DNA from: Acidobacteriaceae bacterium
Lineage (GTDB): Bacteria > Acidobacteriota > Terriglobia > Terriglobales > Acidobacteriaceae
Reading direction: 5' to 3'
DNA: 64,000 nt
NCBI GenBank assembly: GCA_030041435.1
Contig: JASHNW010000064.1
Location: forward strand, 1 to 64,000
The position numbers and the translations under genes are program-made. This document shows positions 17,624 through 25,747 of the stretch, piece by piece (position 1 is the stretch's first letter; each line of letters opens with the position of its first letter). The notes under the pieces were generated by a model. It ran no database searches. It had not been told where the DNA came from and saw nothing but the letters and a program-made list of their open reading frames with translations.

Positions 17624-19393
17624 CTACCAGCGCATCGTCACCAGAGAAACGCTCTCCGGTGGCATCTGCGTCGACAGGTGGATCGCGCCATCCGTCACGT
17701 TCGCCCACTGCGGCGATTCGAGCAGTTGCAGGCCTTCCGCAGCCCGCAGCTCTTCATACTGTTCTGCCGTTGGCTGCTGGGGCGATCCCATGTCCTTCCA
17801 CGCCGTATAGGCGTTGCTGTGCGTTTTGTCGATGCGGTAATCCTCCACCAGCACGCGGCGCGCGCTCGCCGGAATTCCCTTCACCGTCACCGAAACCGGA
17901 GTGGCCGGCCCAGGCTCATCCGCGTCGCGATAGTTCCAAACCAGCACGGCTGCCCTGCGCTCCGCGCGCGTCGCCAGAGCATCGGTGTCGCATGTGCCGC
18001 GCACCCCCGTGTTCACCTGCGTATCCAGCGGCACGCTTCCTGTGCTCCTCACCGCAACGCGATCGCCGCCCATCATCCCCAGCATGCGAAACAGATTCAA
18101 AATCGGCTTGTCGATGCCGTTGGTCGACAGCGACCGGAACCCCTCGAAATAATCCCTGCCCTCAAATTCAAACGACCAGCTCAGCATCGCAATCAGATTC
18201 GTATCGTGACGAGCGGCCAGGTTCAGCATCGCCTTGAACGCCGTCGCCGTGTACGCGGGATAGAGCGTGCCGTTGCGGTAATTATTTGCAGGATTCATGC
18301 GCGACGAGCACGCCGCGCAGCCCTCCGGATCGGCCTCGCTCAGGATCACCGGCAGCCGGTGAAATTCCGGATACTGCGCGATCAACGCGAACCCCCGGTC
18401 CGCGTCGGCCAGCTCGTGGCTCAACCCCATCGTCACCTGTCCGTTTTTAATTGTCGGATGTCCCTTCACGTGAAACGAGATGAAGTCGAGTGGCACCTTG
18501 CCGCCGGTCGCGGCGCTCCTGCCGTTCGCCACATGATCGAGAAACGCCTTCAGATAGTCGAATGCATGCTGGTTCGCAGGCCCGGTTGTTGCCGGCCCTC
18601 CCACGCGCGACGTCGGCAGCGCCGCGCGCACGCCCGCCACCGCAAAATCGTACAGCCGGAAATAGTCCTCCCGCGAAGCGTGCCAGTAATCGATGTCCGG
18701 CTCGTTCCACACCTCGAAGTGCCACTGCTCAACCGCCGCCCGCCCGTAGCGCTCCACCAGATGAGCCGTCACCGCGCGCGCCAGGTCGCGCCATTTCGCA
18801 TAATCCTTCGGGGGGTTGTTCGACGCGCCGCTGATCGTGCTCTGCGGAAAGTGCACCTCATACGGCTCGTGACGGTTCGGCAAATCGGCGGCCAGGTCCT
18901 TCGGCATAAACCCCAGTTCCACCAGCGGCTCAACGCCGGCGGCTTTATAAGCGTCGAAAATGCCATCGAGGATTTTGAAATCGTAGACCGGCCGCCCCTC
19001 GGCATCCTCGCTGTACACATTGGTCGAGCTGAATTTCAGCTCCGCCTTGCCGTCGCCCGAGGTCAGCAGGTGGTGCACGCGGATGTGCACCGTCGCCGGA
19101 CTCAGATCGTGCAGTTCCCCCAGCAGCTGTCCCCCCAGCGCCGTCGTTGTGTAATTCGCCTCGTCATACCCGAACCAGCTGTAGATCGGCCGGAACGCTC
19201 CGGTCGTCTGCGACAGGTCCGCGGTCACTGTCACCGTCGGCTCGTTCGACGCAGCCGCCTGCGGTGGGATCACTCCCTGCCCACGCGCAGCCATCGCCAG
19301 GCACAGGCAAGCCAGCACCGGAACCCGGCAAACGTTCCGCCGCAGCCTGGCACTCACAGGGAACAATGTTCTTGGAAAAAACTGAGCCGTCAT
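17624..19393 (-). CDS. Glycoside hydrolase family 39 (beta-xylosidase-like), secreted
   Basis: This 589-residue protein has an N-terminal signal (VPVLACLCLAMAARG). The GH39 TIM-barrel shows acid/base E231 in HFEVWNEPDID and probable nucleophile E353 in VILSEADPEGC. A C-terminal beta-sandwich follows (VSVTVKGIPASARRVLVED). Known GH39 members are beta-xylosidases and alpha-L-iduronidases, with broader specificities in newer members. It overlaps the GH31 stop by ATGA and precedes the MFS carrier. It would release monosaccharide or acid sugar in the periplasm for import. The actual glycan is not determined. Confidence 0.85.
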   Translation of the reverse strand: MTAQFFPRTLFPVSARLRRNVCRVPVLACLCLAMAARGQGVIPPQAAASNEPTVTVTADLSQTTGAFRPIYSWFGYDEANYTTTALGGQLLGELHDLSPATVHIRVHHLLTSGDGKAELKFSSTNVYSEDAEGRPVYDFKILDGIFDAYKAAGVEPLVELGFMPKDLAADLPNRHEPYEVHFPQSTISGASNNPPKDYAKWRDLARAVTAHLVERYGRAAVEQWHFEVWNEPDIDYWHASREDYFRLYDFAVAGVRAALPTSRVGGPATTGPANQHAFDYLKAFLDHVANGRSAATGGKVPLDFISFHVKGHPTIKNGQVTMGLSHELADADRGFALIAQYPEFHRLPVILSEADPEGCAACSSRMNPANNYRNGTLYPAYTATAFKAMLNLAARHDTNLIAMLSWSFEFEGRDYFEGFRSLSTNGIDKPILNLFRMLGMMGGDRVAVRSTGSVPLDTQVNTGVRGTCDTDALATRAERRAAVLVWNYRDADEPGPATPVSVTVKGIPASARRVLVEDYRIDKTHSNAYTAWKDMGSPQQPTAEQYEELRAAEGLQLLESPQWANVTDGAIHLSTQMPPESVSLVTMRW

Positions 19394-21600
19394 AACTTCA
19401 CTTCCGTGCTCGGCCCCTGCAGGGTCACCACCCTGGGCGAGCCCTGCCCTGCCAGTTCCACCTGCACCTTTTTTCCTGCGGCTGGCTTACCCTTCGGATC
19501 GCTGCGCAGCGTCAGCGTGCGCTCGCTCTCCTTCCAAATGCAGAAGATCCGCGTAAACTCCCCCTGCAGGTAGCGAAAACTCTCTCCATCGTCTTCGTAC
19601 AGCGTAGAGCTCCCGTCGGCTCTCGGATACACGCGCAGCGTCAGCGGCTCGTCCACCGCCTCCGTGGCATGCTGCTTCACAGGTCCGAACGGCACCACAG
19701 CGCCCGCCTTCACATACAGCGGCATGGTCTTCAGATCCACCCCGCGCGTCACCGTGCTGCCGCCCGTCACCGCCTCGTGGCTCCAGAAATCCCACCACTG
19801 GCCGGCAGGCAGGTAGACCGCCCGCTGCTGTGCCCCGGCCGCCAGCACCGGAGCCACCAGAAAGCTGTCTCCAAACAGATACTCGTCCTCGCGCCCCACG
19901 CTCTGCTGGTCCCTCGGAAATGCGAGCCAAAGAGCCCGCATCAGCGGCAGCCCCGTCTCATGCGACTGCGCCGCCGCAGAATACAGATAAGGAAGCAGCC
20001 GGTAGCGCAGGTTGAGATACTCGCGGCAAATCTCCTCCACCTGCGGGTCGTGCAGTTCCGCTGTCGGCGGCCAGTTCGGACCCAGCCGTTCCGCGCCCTC
20101 GAGCGGACCCGCATCGCCCGTGTTCCATCCCCACGGCCGCCGCAGTTTCCAGGCGCGCCCGTGAGCGCGGAACAGCGGACAGAAAGCGCTGAACTGAAAC
20201 CACCGCACGTACAGCTCCGGCGTCAGCTCCCGCGTCGGAGAAAACCCGCCCGTATCCGTGCCCCAGTATGGGATGCCGCACAGACCCACATTCATGCCGG
20301 TCCGCAGTTGCGCGGTCAGCGCCGCCCAGTTCGATTCGATATCTCCCGACCAAAGCCACCCGAACCGCTGCAGCCCCGCGTATCCGTTGCGATGCAGCGC
20401 AAAGGGACGGCGTTCAGGATGCACGCTCAGCGGTCCATCCCAGTACATCTGGTTGCGCCGGAATCGCGCGTACACCGAGAGCCGGTCGCCCTCGTCCGGC
20501 CACCATCCATCCACGCCCGTCGCTTCTACCGGCAGATGTTCCTGCCAGTAGCTCACCGCATCGCCGGGCGTCTTCGCTTCCGAACCGGTGTCGTGGATCG
20601 TCCCGTGAAAATCACCCGGCGGCACCACGTGCAGCACCACCTTAAAGTTCTCTTTGTGCAATTCGTCGATCATCGCCTTCGGATCGGGGAAAACGTTTGC
20701 GTTATACGTGAACGCGCCGTGATCGGTGTTCCAGCCCGACGGGCAAAACCCCGTCCCCAGATAAATGAGCGTGTCGCACGGCAGCTTCTTCTCGCGAAAC
20801 GTTTTCGCCTCGGCCATCACCTCATCGCGGCTCGCCAGCGTCCGGTGCGACTGCTGATACCCCAGCGACCACAGCGGCGGCAAATGCGGATAGCCGGTCA
20901 GCTCCGCGTATCCCTGCAGGATCTCCGCCGGCTCTTCGCCCAGGATCAGATAGACGTTGCGGCTCGAAGTAGCCTCCACCGGCTCGAACACACCGATCGG
21001 CCCCGTCAGGTCGAAAAATCCCGACGGTTGTCCGATGAACAAACCCCATCCGCCAGCGCTCATCAGCCACGGAATCGGCAGCCGCGCGCCGTCGACGTCC
21101 AGATGCGGCGTCCCTTCTCCGTTCCGCATCCCGTACCTCGCTCCGCGCAGATCCCAGGTCGGCAGTCCCTCCCCCAGCCCAAAGACCGGTGCATCGCCGA
21201 TGCCAAAGCGCACCGCCGTGCTGTCGTTATCGAACTGGACCGTCTGCCGGAAATTCCGCTCCGCGCGCGTCACCGTCACGCGCAGCGGATTCTCCTCCAC
21301 CGTGATCCCATACTTGCCCCACGGCAGCTGCGCCACGGGATGCGGCTTCCGCAACAGTTCTGCCGCCGCTGCACGCTCGACGATCCCCAGTTCCGCTTCC
21401 GGCTGCCATGCGTTCACCGGAGCAATCGCAATCCGAAGAACGTCAGGCGTTACTGCCTCCAGGCAGAGGTCCAGTGCACCCGGCTCTCCGGTCAGTGGCG
21501 CCGTCACGTTGGCGGCAGCCAAACGCCGGCTGAAAAGCATCTGGCCCAGTGCGGCGCCGATTCCTGCAATCGCCGCCCTGCGGGAAACAAACGTGGTCAT
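19390..21600 (-). CDS. Glycoside hydrolase family 31 alpha-glycosidase, Tat-exported
   Basis: This 736-residue protein has a twin-arginine-like leader (SRRAAIAGIGAALGQ) and GH31 hallmarks: nucleophile D369 in DGWWPDEGD and acid/base D420 in WLWSGDIESNW. GTDTGGF and FCPLFRAHGRAW follow, with a C-terminal beta-sandwich ending TLYEDDGESFRY. GH31 enzymes remove alpha-linked xylose, glucose or galactose; alpha-xylosidase is a reasonable guess beside GH39. It is the first large gene of the minus-strand sugar operon, and its stop is coupled to GH39. Expression probably comes from the TTGACA promoter at 22144. Confidence 0.87.
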   Translation of the reverse strand: MTTFVSRRAAIAGIGAALGQMLFSRRLAAANVTAPLTGEPGALDLCLEAVTPDVLRIAIAPVNAWQPEAELGIVERAAAAELLRKPHPVAQLPWGKYGITVEENPLRVTVTRAERNFRQTVQFDNDSTAVRFGIGDAPVFGLGEGLPTWDLRGARYGMRNGEGTPHLDVDGARLPIPWLMSAGGWGLFIGQPSGFFDLTGPIGVFEPVEATSSRNVYLILGEEPAEILQGYAELTGYPHLPPLWSLGYQQSHRTLASRDEVMAEAKTFREKKLPCDTLIYLGTGFCPSGWNTDHGAFTYNANVFPDPKAMIDELHKENFKVVLHVVPPGDFHGTIHDTGSEAKTPGDAVSYWQEHLPVEATGVDGWWPDEGDRLSVYARFRRNQMYWDGPLSVHPERRPFALHRNGYAGLQRFGWLWSGDIESNWAALTAQLRTGMNVGLCGIPYWGTDTGGFSPTRELTPELYVRWFQFSAFCPLFRAHGRAWKLRRPWGWNTGDAGPLEGAERLGPNWPPTAELHDPQVEEICREYLNLRYRLLPYLYSAAAQSHETGLPLMRALWLAFPRDQQSVGREDEYLFGDSFLVAPVLAAGAQQRAVYLPAGQWWDFWSHEAVTGGSTVTRGVDLKTMPLYVKAGAVVPFGPVKQHATEAVDEPLTLRVYPRADGSSTLYEDDGESFRYLQGEFTRIFCIWKESERTLTLRSDPKGKPAAGKKVQVELAGQGSPRVVTLQGPSTEVKL

Positions 21601-21716
21601 AGTGCGAGCCGTCCTTCACGAATCGATGTAGTCTGGGTGGCCCGGCTGGCGCCGGCTGCCGCCAAGGTTGAACAGCCCGAATCAATTTGGCCCTCAGCGC
21701 CTCGGTTTGCACCGCG

Positions 21717-22055
21717 TCACGAGTCCGGTTCTTCCTGGAGAACGTAACTCCGGCTCGCCCGTTCCTTCTGCGCATTCTCGCTGCGCATCACGGCGAGCTG
21801 TTTCACCAGCGCCTGGATCTTGTCGGTCTGGCCCAGCCGGCGTCGCGCCATGATCTTGTGATCGAGCGCTCCGTCGTCGTTCGGCTCGATTTTTCGGAGC
21901 CGCGACGGCCTGCTCAACAGCTCGCTGTGGCTGGTCCGCGGAGGGCAAAGCAGAGCCAGCAGGACGCGCGCTGGCCCGTATTCCGGATCGATCGCCACCG
22001 ATCGCTCCGCTGCCTGGATCGCCTTCAAAAACGCCAGCGCTGACAGAAATCGCAT
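21717..22055 (-). pseudogene. Short TPR-like ORF, probably a remnant
   Basis: The 112 codons encode one TPR-like pair (AAERSVAIDPEYGPARVLLA) and a tail (GQTDKIQALVKQLAVMR) that resembles the C-terminal end of much longer Acidobacteriota TPR proteins. There is no good Shine-Dalgarno before the ATG at 22055, and the upstream part expected of such proteins is missing. It lies about 50 nt downstream of a strong promoter-operator pair and 116 bp before GH31, so it may be a leader ORF of the operon instead of a dead fragment. Both readings are open. Confidence 0.45.
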
Positions 22056-22086
22056 TCGTTTCGTCGATCTTCTTTTTGTACCTGTA

Positions 22087-22144
22087 GATAACGTTTACCC
22101 ATCTCGACCTAATTTGGATACGCCGCCCGCTGCTTATTTGTCAA
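22087..22144 (-). promoter_or_regulatory. Sigma-70-like promoter with LacI-family operator for the GH31-GH39 operon
   Basis: On the minus strand a perfect -35 TTGACA (22144-22139) and a -10 TATCCA (22120-22115) are 18 nt apart. About +9 to +21 from the predicted start is GGTAAACGTTATC (22099-22087), an imperfect palindrome with the central AACGTT typical of LacI-family sites. This layout is classic for repression by blocking transcription. A LacI-family gene lies at the right edge of the window. Confidence 0.55.
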
Positions 22145-22462
22145 GAGGCAGACCTCGCGATCCCCGTCGCAGACCCCGGTCACGCTCATTCCTGCATAAG
22201 GTCTTCACGGCATAAAACGCTGCGTGAGCGGGTTGTTCTGCCGCGTTTTGGAGAATCATCGCGGAAGGGTTGCATTTCCTGGCGCATTGCATCGCAGAGC
22301 CCTTGCCTGGCACGCCTCTCCGCGTCAGGAGGGTTCGCCCCGGCCGCGAGTCCGAAAAATCTCACTGCGTCGTGCCCCCCCCGAACCGGCCCCGCGTGAC
22401 GTACAGTGAAGGGAGTTCGCAGCAGTACAAAAGCATGGCCATCGCGCGGCGTTGCCGTCCCT
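22145..22462. other. Divergent intergenic stretch with no gene
   Basis: Between the GH31 promoter and the GH127 promoter, no open frame has homologous character or a ribosome site, and no repeat or hairpin stands out. Confidence 0.5.
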
Positions 22463-22491
22463 TTGACAGACGCGTATCCCGCCGGTAGCAT
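22463..22491 (+). promoter_or_regulatory. Sigma-70-like promoter for GH127
   Basis: TTGACA (22463-22468) and TAGCAT (22486-22491) are separated by exactly 17 nt. The predicted start near 22498 leaves a ~43-nt leader with GGAGGA before the ATG at 22541. No LacI-like palindrome is seen here. Confidence 0.6.
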
Positions 22492-22540
22492 CTGCGGCGG
22501 ATCGTTGTTTGCATGGAGAGCTTCCCACCCTGGAGGACAC

Positions 22541-24370
22541 ATGAGTAAACGCTTCTCTCGCCGGTCTTTCCTCAGAGGTGGCATGACCGCTGCCGCCGCA
22601 GGCGTCCTGCCGCGTCGCATCATGGCCCAGGCAACGGCCTCCGCCGACCGGGGTCCGACGGTGCTCAGCCAGTTCTCTTATGGCGACGTGCAGCTGCTCG
22701 ATGGGCCCATGCTCGCGCAGTTCCGGGCCAATCATGAGTTCTTTCTCGCTATCGACGAGGATGCCCTGCTCAGGCCCTTCCGCCAGCGCGCGGCTCTGCC
22801 TGCGCCCGGTCCTAACATGGGGGGCTGGTATAGCTGGTCGGATGAGTTCGATCCGCCCAATAACATGACCGGCTATATCCCCGGCCACACCTTCGGACAG
22901 TACATGTCGGGACTCGCGCGCGCGTATGCCGCCACCGGTGACAAAGCCACGCAAGCCAAAGTTCACCGGCTGGTGCGCGGATATGCCGAGACCATTACAC
23001 CGAAGTTCTACGCCGGCTATCCACTTCCCTGTTACACGTTCGATAAGATCAACTGCGGCCTCATCGATGCCTTCCAGTTTGCTCAGGATTCTGCGGCGCT
23101 TCCTGCCCTGGCGCACGCCACTGATGCGGTGATGCCCTCGCTTCCGCCTCAGGCGCTCACGCGGCCGGAAATGGCCGCGCGCCCGCACCCAAACATTGCC
23201 TATACCTGGGATGAGAGCTACACACTGCCGGAAAATTTCTTCCTCGCCTGGAAGCGCTCGGGTGACCAGCGTTACCTTGCCCTCGCGCAGCGCTTCCTTC
23301 AGGATACGGATTACTTCGATCCCCTGGCCGAGGGCGACAATGTCCTGCCGCACCAGCACGCTTACAGCCATGTCAATGCTCTAAGTTCCGCCTCCCAGGC
23401 CTATCTGGTTCTGGGCAGCGAGAAACATCTGCGCGCCGCTCGCAACGGTTTCAACTTCGTGCTGGCGCAGAGTTTTGCCACCGGGGGATGGGGGCCCAAT
23501 GAGACTTTTGTCGAGCCCGGCAGCGGCGGACTCGATGACAGCCTGGCGACCACCCACGCCAGCTTTGAGACACCCTGCGGCTCCTACGGCCACTTCAAGA
23601 TCGTCCGCTACCTCATGCGCATTACCGGGGACAGCCGCTACGGCGACAGCATGGAGAAGGTACTGTACAACACCATCCTCGGCGCCGAGCCGCTGCAACC
23701 CTCCGGCTTTAGCTTTTACTATTCCGACTACAACAACAACGGTGCGAAGGTTTATTACCCCGAGCAATGGCCTTGCTGCTCCGGGACCTTCCCGCAGGCT
23801 ACGGCCGACTACGGCATCAGCTCTTACTTCCGTTCCCGCGACGGCATTTACGTCAATCTGTTTGTCCCCTCGCGGCTGAATTTCCAGCAGGGCGGGCGCT
23901 TTACTCTGGAACAGCAAACAAATTACCCGTACGAAGGTGAAACCACATTGCGCCTTCGCGCCGGAAGCCCCCAGACGTTCACCATTGCGCTGCGCGTCCC
24001 GGCCTGGGCCGGGCCTGGCACTTCAGTTTCCCTCAACGGGCGCCGCTGGGATGGCGAGCTCCACCCGGGCACGTTCGCCTCGGTGCGCCGCGAGTGGAAG
24101 GACGGAGACAAGATCGAGTACTCCATCGACATGGTCAAACGCCTGGAGGCAGTCGATGCGCAGCACCCGAACACCGTCGCGCTCCTGTCCGGTCCGCTGG
24201 CGCTTTTCGCAATCAACTCTCCGGAGAGCCGCTTTACTCGGGAACAGTTGCTCGCCGCAAACCGCAACGGTTCTTCGTGGATCGCAGACTCCGCGGCCGC
24301 TCCCGTCACATTCAGGGCTTTCCCCGACATCCGCCATGAGGAATATCGGCTCTGCCACAACCTGTCCTGA
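22541..24370 (+). CDS. Beta-L-arabinofuranosidase (GH127/DUF1680 family), Tat-exported
   Basis: The ATG at 22541 follows TGGAGGACAC and gives 609 residues with a Tat leader (RRSFLRGGMTAAAAG). The (alpha/alpha)6 barrel carries the zinc-thiolate site of HypBA1-type enzymes: E343 and C346 in FETPCGSYGHFK, and C412-C413 in EQWPCCSGTFPQ. In characterised members one cysteine is the nucleophile that releases L-arabinose from beta-L-arabinofuranosides attached to hydroxyproline in extensins and solanaceous lectins. Here E and C are two residues apart (ETPC) instead of E-x-C, a small difference worth modelling. The frame is open to 22406 but lacks a start signal there. The gene is divergent from the GH31 operon. 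Confidence 0.83.
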   Translation: MSKRFSRRSFLRGGMTAAAAGVLPRRIMAQATASADRGPTVLSQFSYGDVQLLDGPMLAQFRANHEFFLAIDEDALLRPFRQRAALPAPGPNMGGWYSWSDEFDPPNNMTGYIPGHTFGQYMSGLARAYAATGDKATQAKVHRLVRGYAETITPKFYAGYPLPCYTFDKINCGLIDAFQFAQDSAALPALAHATDAVMPSLPPQALTRPEMAARPHPNIAYTWDESYTLPENFFLAWKRSGDQRYLALAQRFLQDTDYFDPLAEGDNVLPHQHAYSHVNALSSASQAYLVLGSEKHLRAARNGFNFVLAQSFATGGWGPNETFVEPGSGGLDDSLATTHASFETPCGSYGHFKIVRYLMRITGDSRYGDSMEKVLYNTILGAEPLQPSGFSFYYSDYNNNGAKVYYPEQWPCCSGTFPQATADYGISSYFRSRDGIYVNLFVPSRLNFQQGGRFTLEQQTNYPYEGETTLRLRAGSPQTFTIALRVPAWAGPGTSVSLNGRRWDGELHPGTFASVRREWKDGDKIEYSIDMVKRLEAVDAQHPNTVALLSGPLALFAINSPESRFTREQLLAANRNGSSWIADSAAAPVTFRAFPDIRHEEYRLCHNLS

Positions 24371-24436
24371 CCATCTTTCTTTTCGTGAACAAGCCGCGAC
24401 GGTCGGTTCGGCGCACGTCGGTCTCCTTCACTCGCG

Positions 24437-25735
24437 CTACGATTGCGGCGTCTTCGGCGTGGAGCCCGCTGTCGGCGCCTGTAACGGAGCCGTCGTCTTG
24501 TCCGCGGCTTTCTCGCGCTGCGCCGCCGCCCGTTGCAGCTCCTGCTCGTGCTTGGTCTTTTCCGCCGCCGCCTCCGCATCGGTCACATAGCGGAACTCCT
24601 GCAGCCGTCCCGGATACTGCTCGGTCGTGAACACGCGGTTCTGCTTGTCGATGGCCACGCCCACCAGCGCCTTGAACTGCCCCGGCAGCTCTCCATGTCC
24701 CATCCCGATATAGGTCAGCAGCTGCCCTTGCTGGTTGAACACCTGCAGCCGGTCCTGCATCTCGTCCGCCACCCAGATGTGCCCATCGCTGTCGACGGCA
24801 ATCCCCTTCGGCCGCGCGAAGTATCCCGGGCCGTCACCCGGCTTGCCGAACGTGCTGATGAAATTCCCGTCCGCATCGAAAATCTCCACCCGGTCGTTCA
24901 GCGTGTCGGTCACATAAACGTTTCCGTCTTTGTCCACAGCCACGCCCTGCGGCGCCGCAAAATCGCCAGGCGATGTCAGGTAGTGGTTCTTTCCTCCCGT
25001 TCCAATCCGCCGCAGCAGCTTCAGACTGTCCGCGTCGTACACCAGCACCTGGTCCTGCTGCGTGTCCACCACATACAGGAACCGGTTGTTCGCGTCGATC
25101 GCCAGCCCCACCGGATCCTGCAGCCCTTCGGCAATCTGGTCCTGCAGCTCGTGCTTCGGGCTGAAGACGAGCACCCGGTGCATCTTGGCGTCGGAGACAA
25201 ACAGCCGGTCGTCGTCGTCGATCGCCAGACCGTTGATCCAGCCAAAGTGCGCTTCAAAGCCATTGCGGATGAGCTGCGTGTCGTGGGTCTGTGTATTGAA
25301 AATGAATACCGCCCCGACCCGTTGATCCGCCACGTAAACCAGGCCCTTCGAATCCACGGCGATCCCATACGGACCGATCATCTGGAACGGAAATGTCTTC
25401 GGGTTGAACTTTTCCTGGTCGGTCTGGCCGCCCGCCAGCCGGTCCATCCAGGTGGCTTTCGGCTTCGCATTCGCCGCCGGCGTGTAGTCGATCTTTTCTC
25501 CTGCAAAATAATCCGTCCAGCGCACGCGGGCGATGTTGGGTGGGCTCGGCCACACCAGCTTCGTCGGATCGAACGCGAACTTGTGCGGTCCCGCCGCGGC
25601 TGCGGCTGTGCTGTCGGTCTTCTTCTTTTTCCTGTCTCCCTGGGCGGAAAACGGCAGCGTCACGCCGATGGCCAGCAGCAGCAACGCCACCAGCATCCTG
25701 CGTTGATACATCGAATGGTTGGGGATACGGCGCAT
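24437..25735 (-). CDS. Secreted NHL-repeat beta-propeller protein (redox locus)
   Basis: The ATG at 25735 is preferred to 25747, which directly abuts the previous TAA, because TGGAGAAAATT precedes it. The product is 432 residues with a signal peptide (MLVALLLLAIGVTLPFSAQG), a lysine-rich stretch, and six NHL blades (GPYGIAVDSKGLVYVAD, PQGVAVDKDGNVYVTDT, PKGIAVDSDGHIWVADE). It ends in a Gln/Ala/Lys-rich helical tail. NHL proteins often accompany multihaem cytochrome-porin gene sets, probably as scaffolds. It is the last gene after the 16-haem cytochrome with only 12 bp between, and a second NHL protein is in the same locus. No enzyme function can be assigned. Confidence 0.83.
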   Translation of the reverse strand: MRRIPNHSMYQRRMLVALLLLAIGVTLPFSAQGDRKKKKTDSTAAAAAGPHKFAFDPTKLVWPSPPNIARVRWTDYFAGEKIDYTPAANAKPKATWMDRLAGGQTDQEKFNPKTFPFQMIGPYGIAVDSKGLVYVADQRVGAVFIFNTQTHDTQLIRNGFEAHFGWINGLAIDDDDRLFVSDAKMHRVLVFSPKHELQDQIAEGLQDPVGLAIDANNRFLYVVDTQQDQVLVYDADSLKLLRRIGTGGKNHYLTSPGDFAAPQGVAVDKDGNVYVTDTLNDRVEIFDADGNFISTFGKPGDGPGYFARPKGIAVDSDGHIWVADEMQDRLQVFNQQGQLLTYIGMGHGELPGQFKALVGVAIDKQNRVFTTEQYPGRLQEFRYVTDAEAAAEKTKHEQELQRAAAQREKAADKTTAPLQAPTAGSTPKTPQS

Positions 25736-25747
25736 AATTTTCTCCAT

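Noticed and set aside
17678-21747. Long + strand open frames opposite GH39 and GH31
   Set aside because: Low-complexity Arg-rich products; the minus strand carries intact GH signatures.
22325-23371. Minus-strand 348-codon frame inside GH127
   Set aside because: Antisense shadow with no family features.
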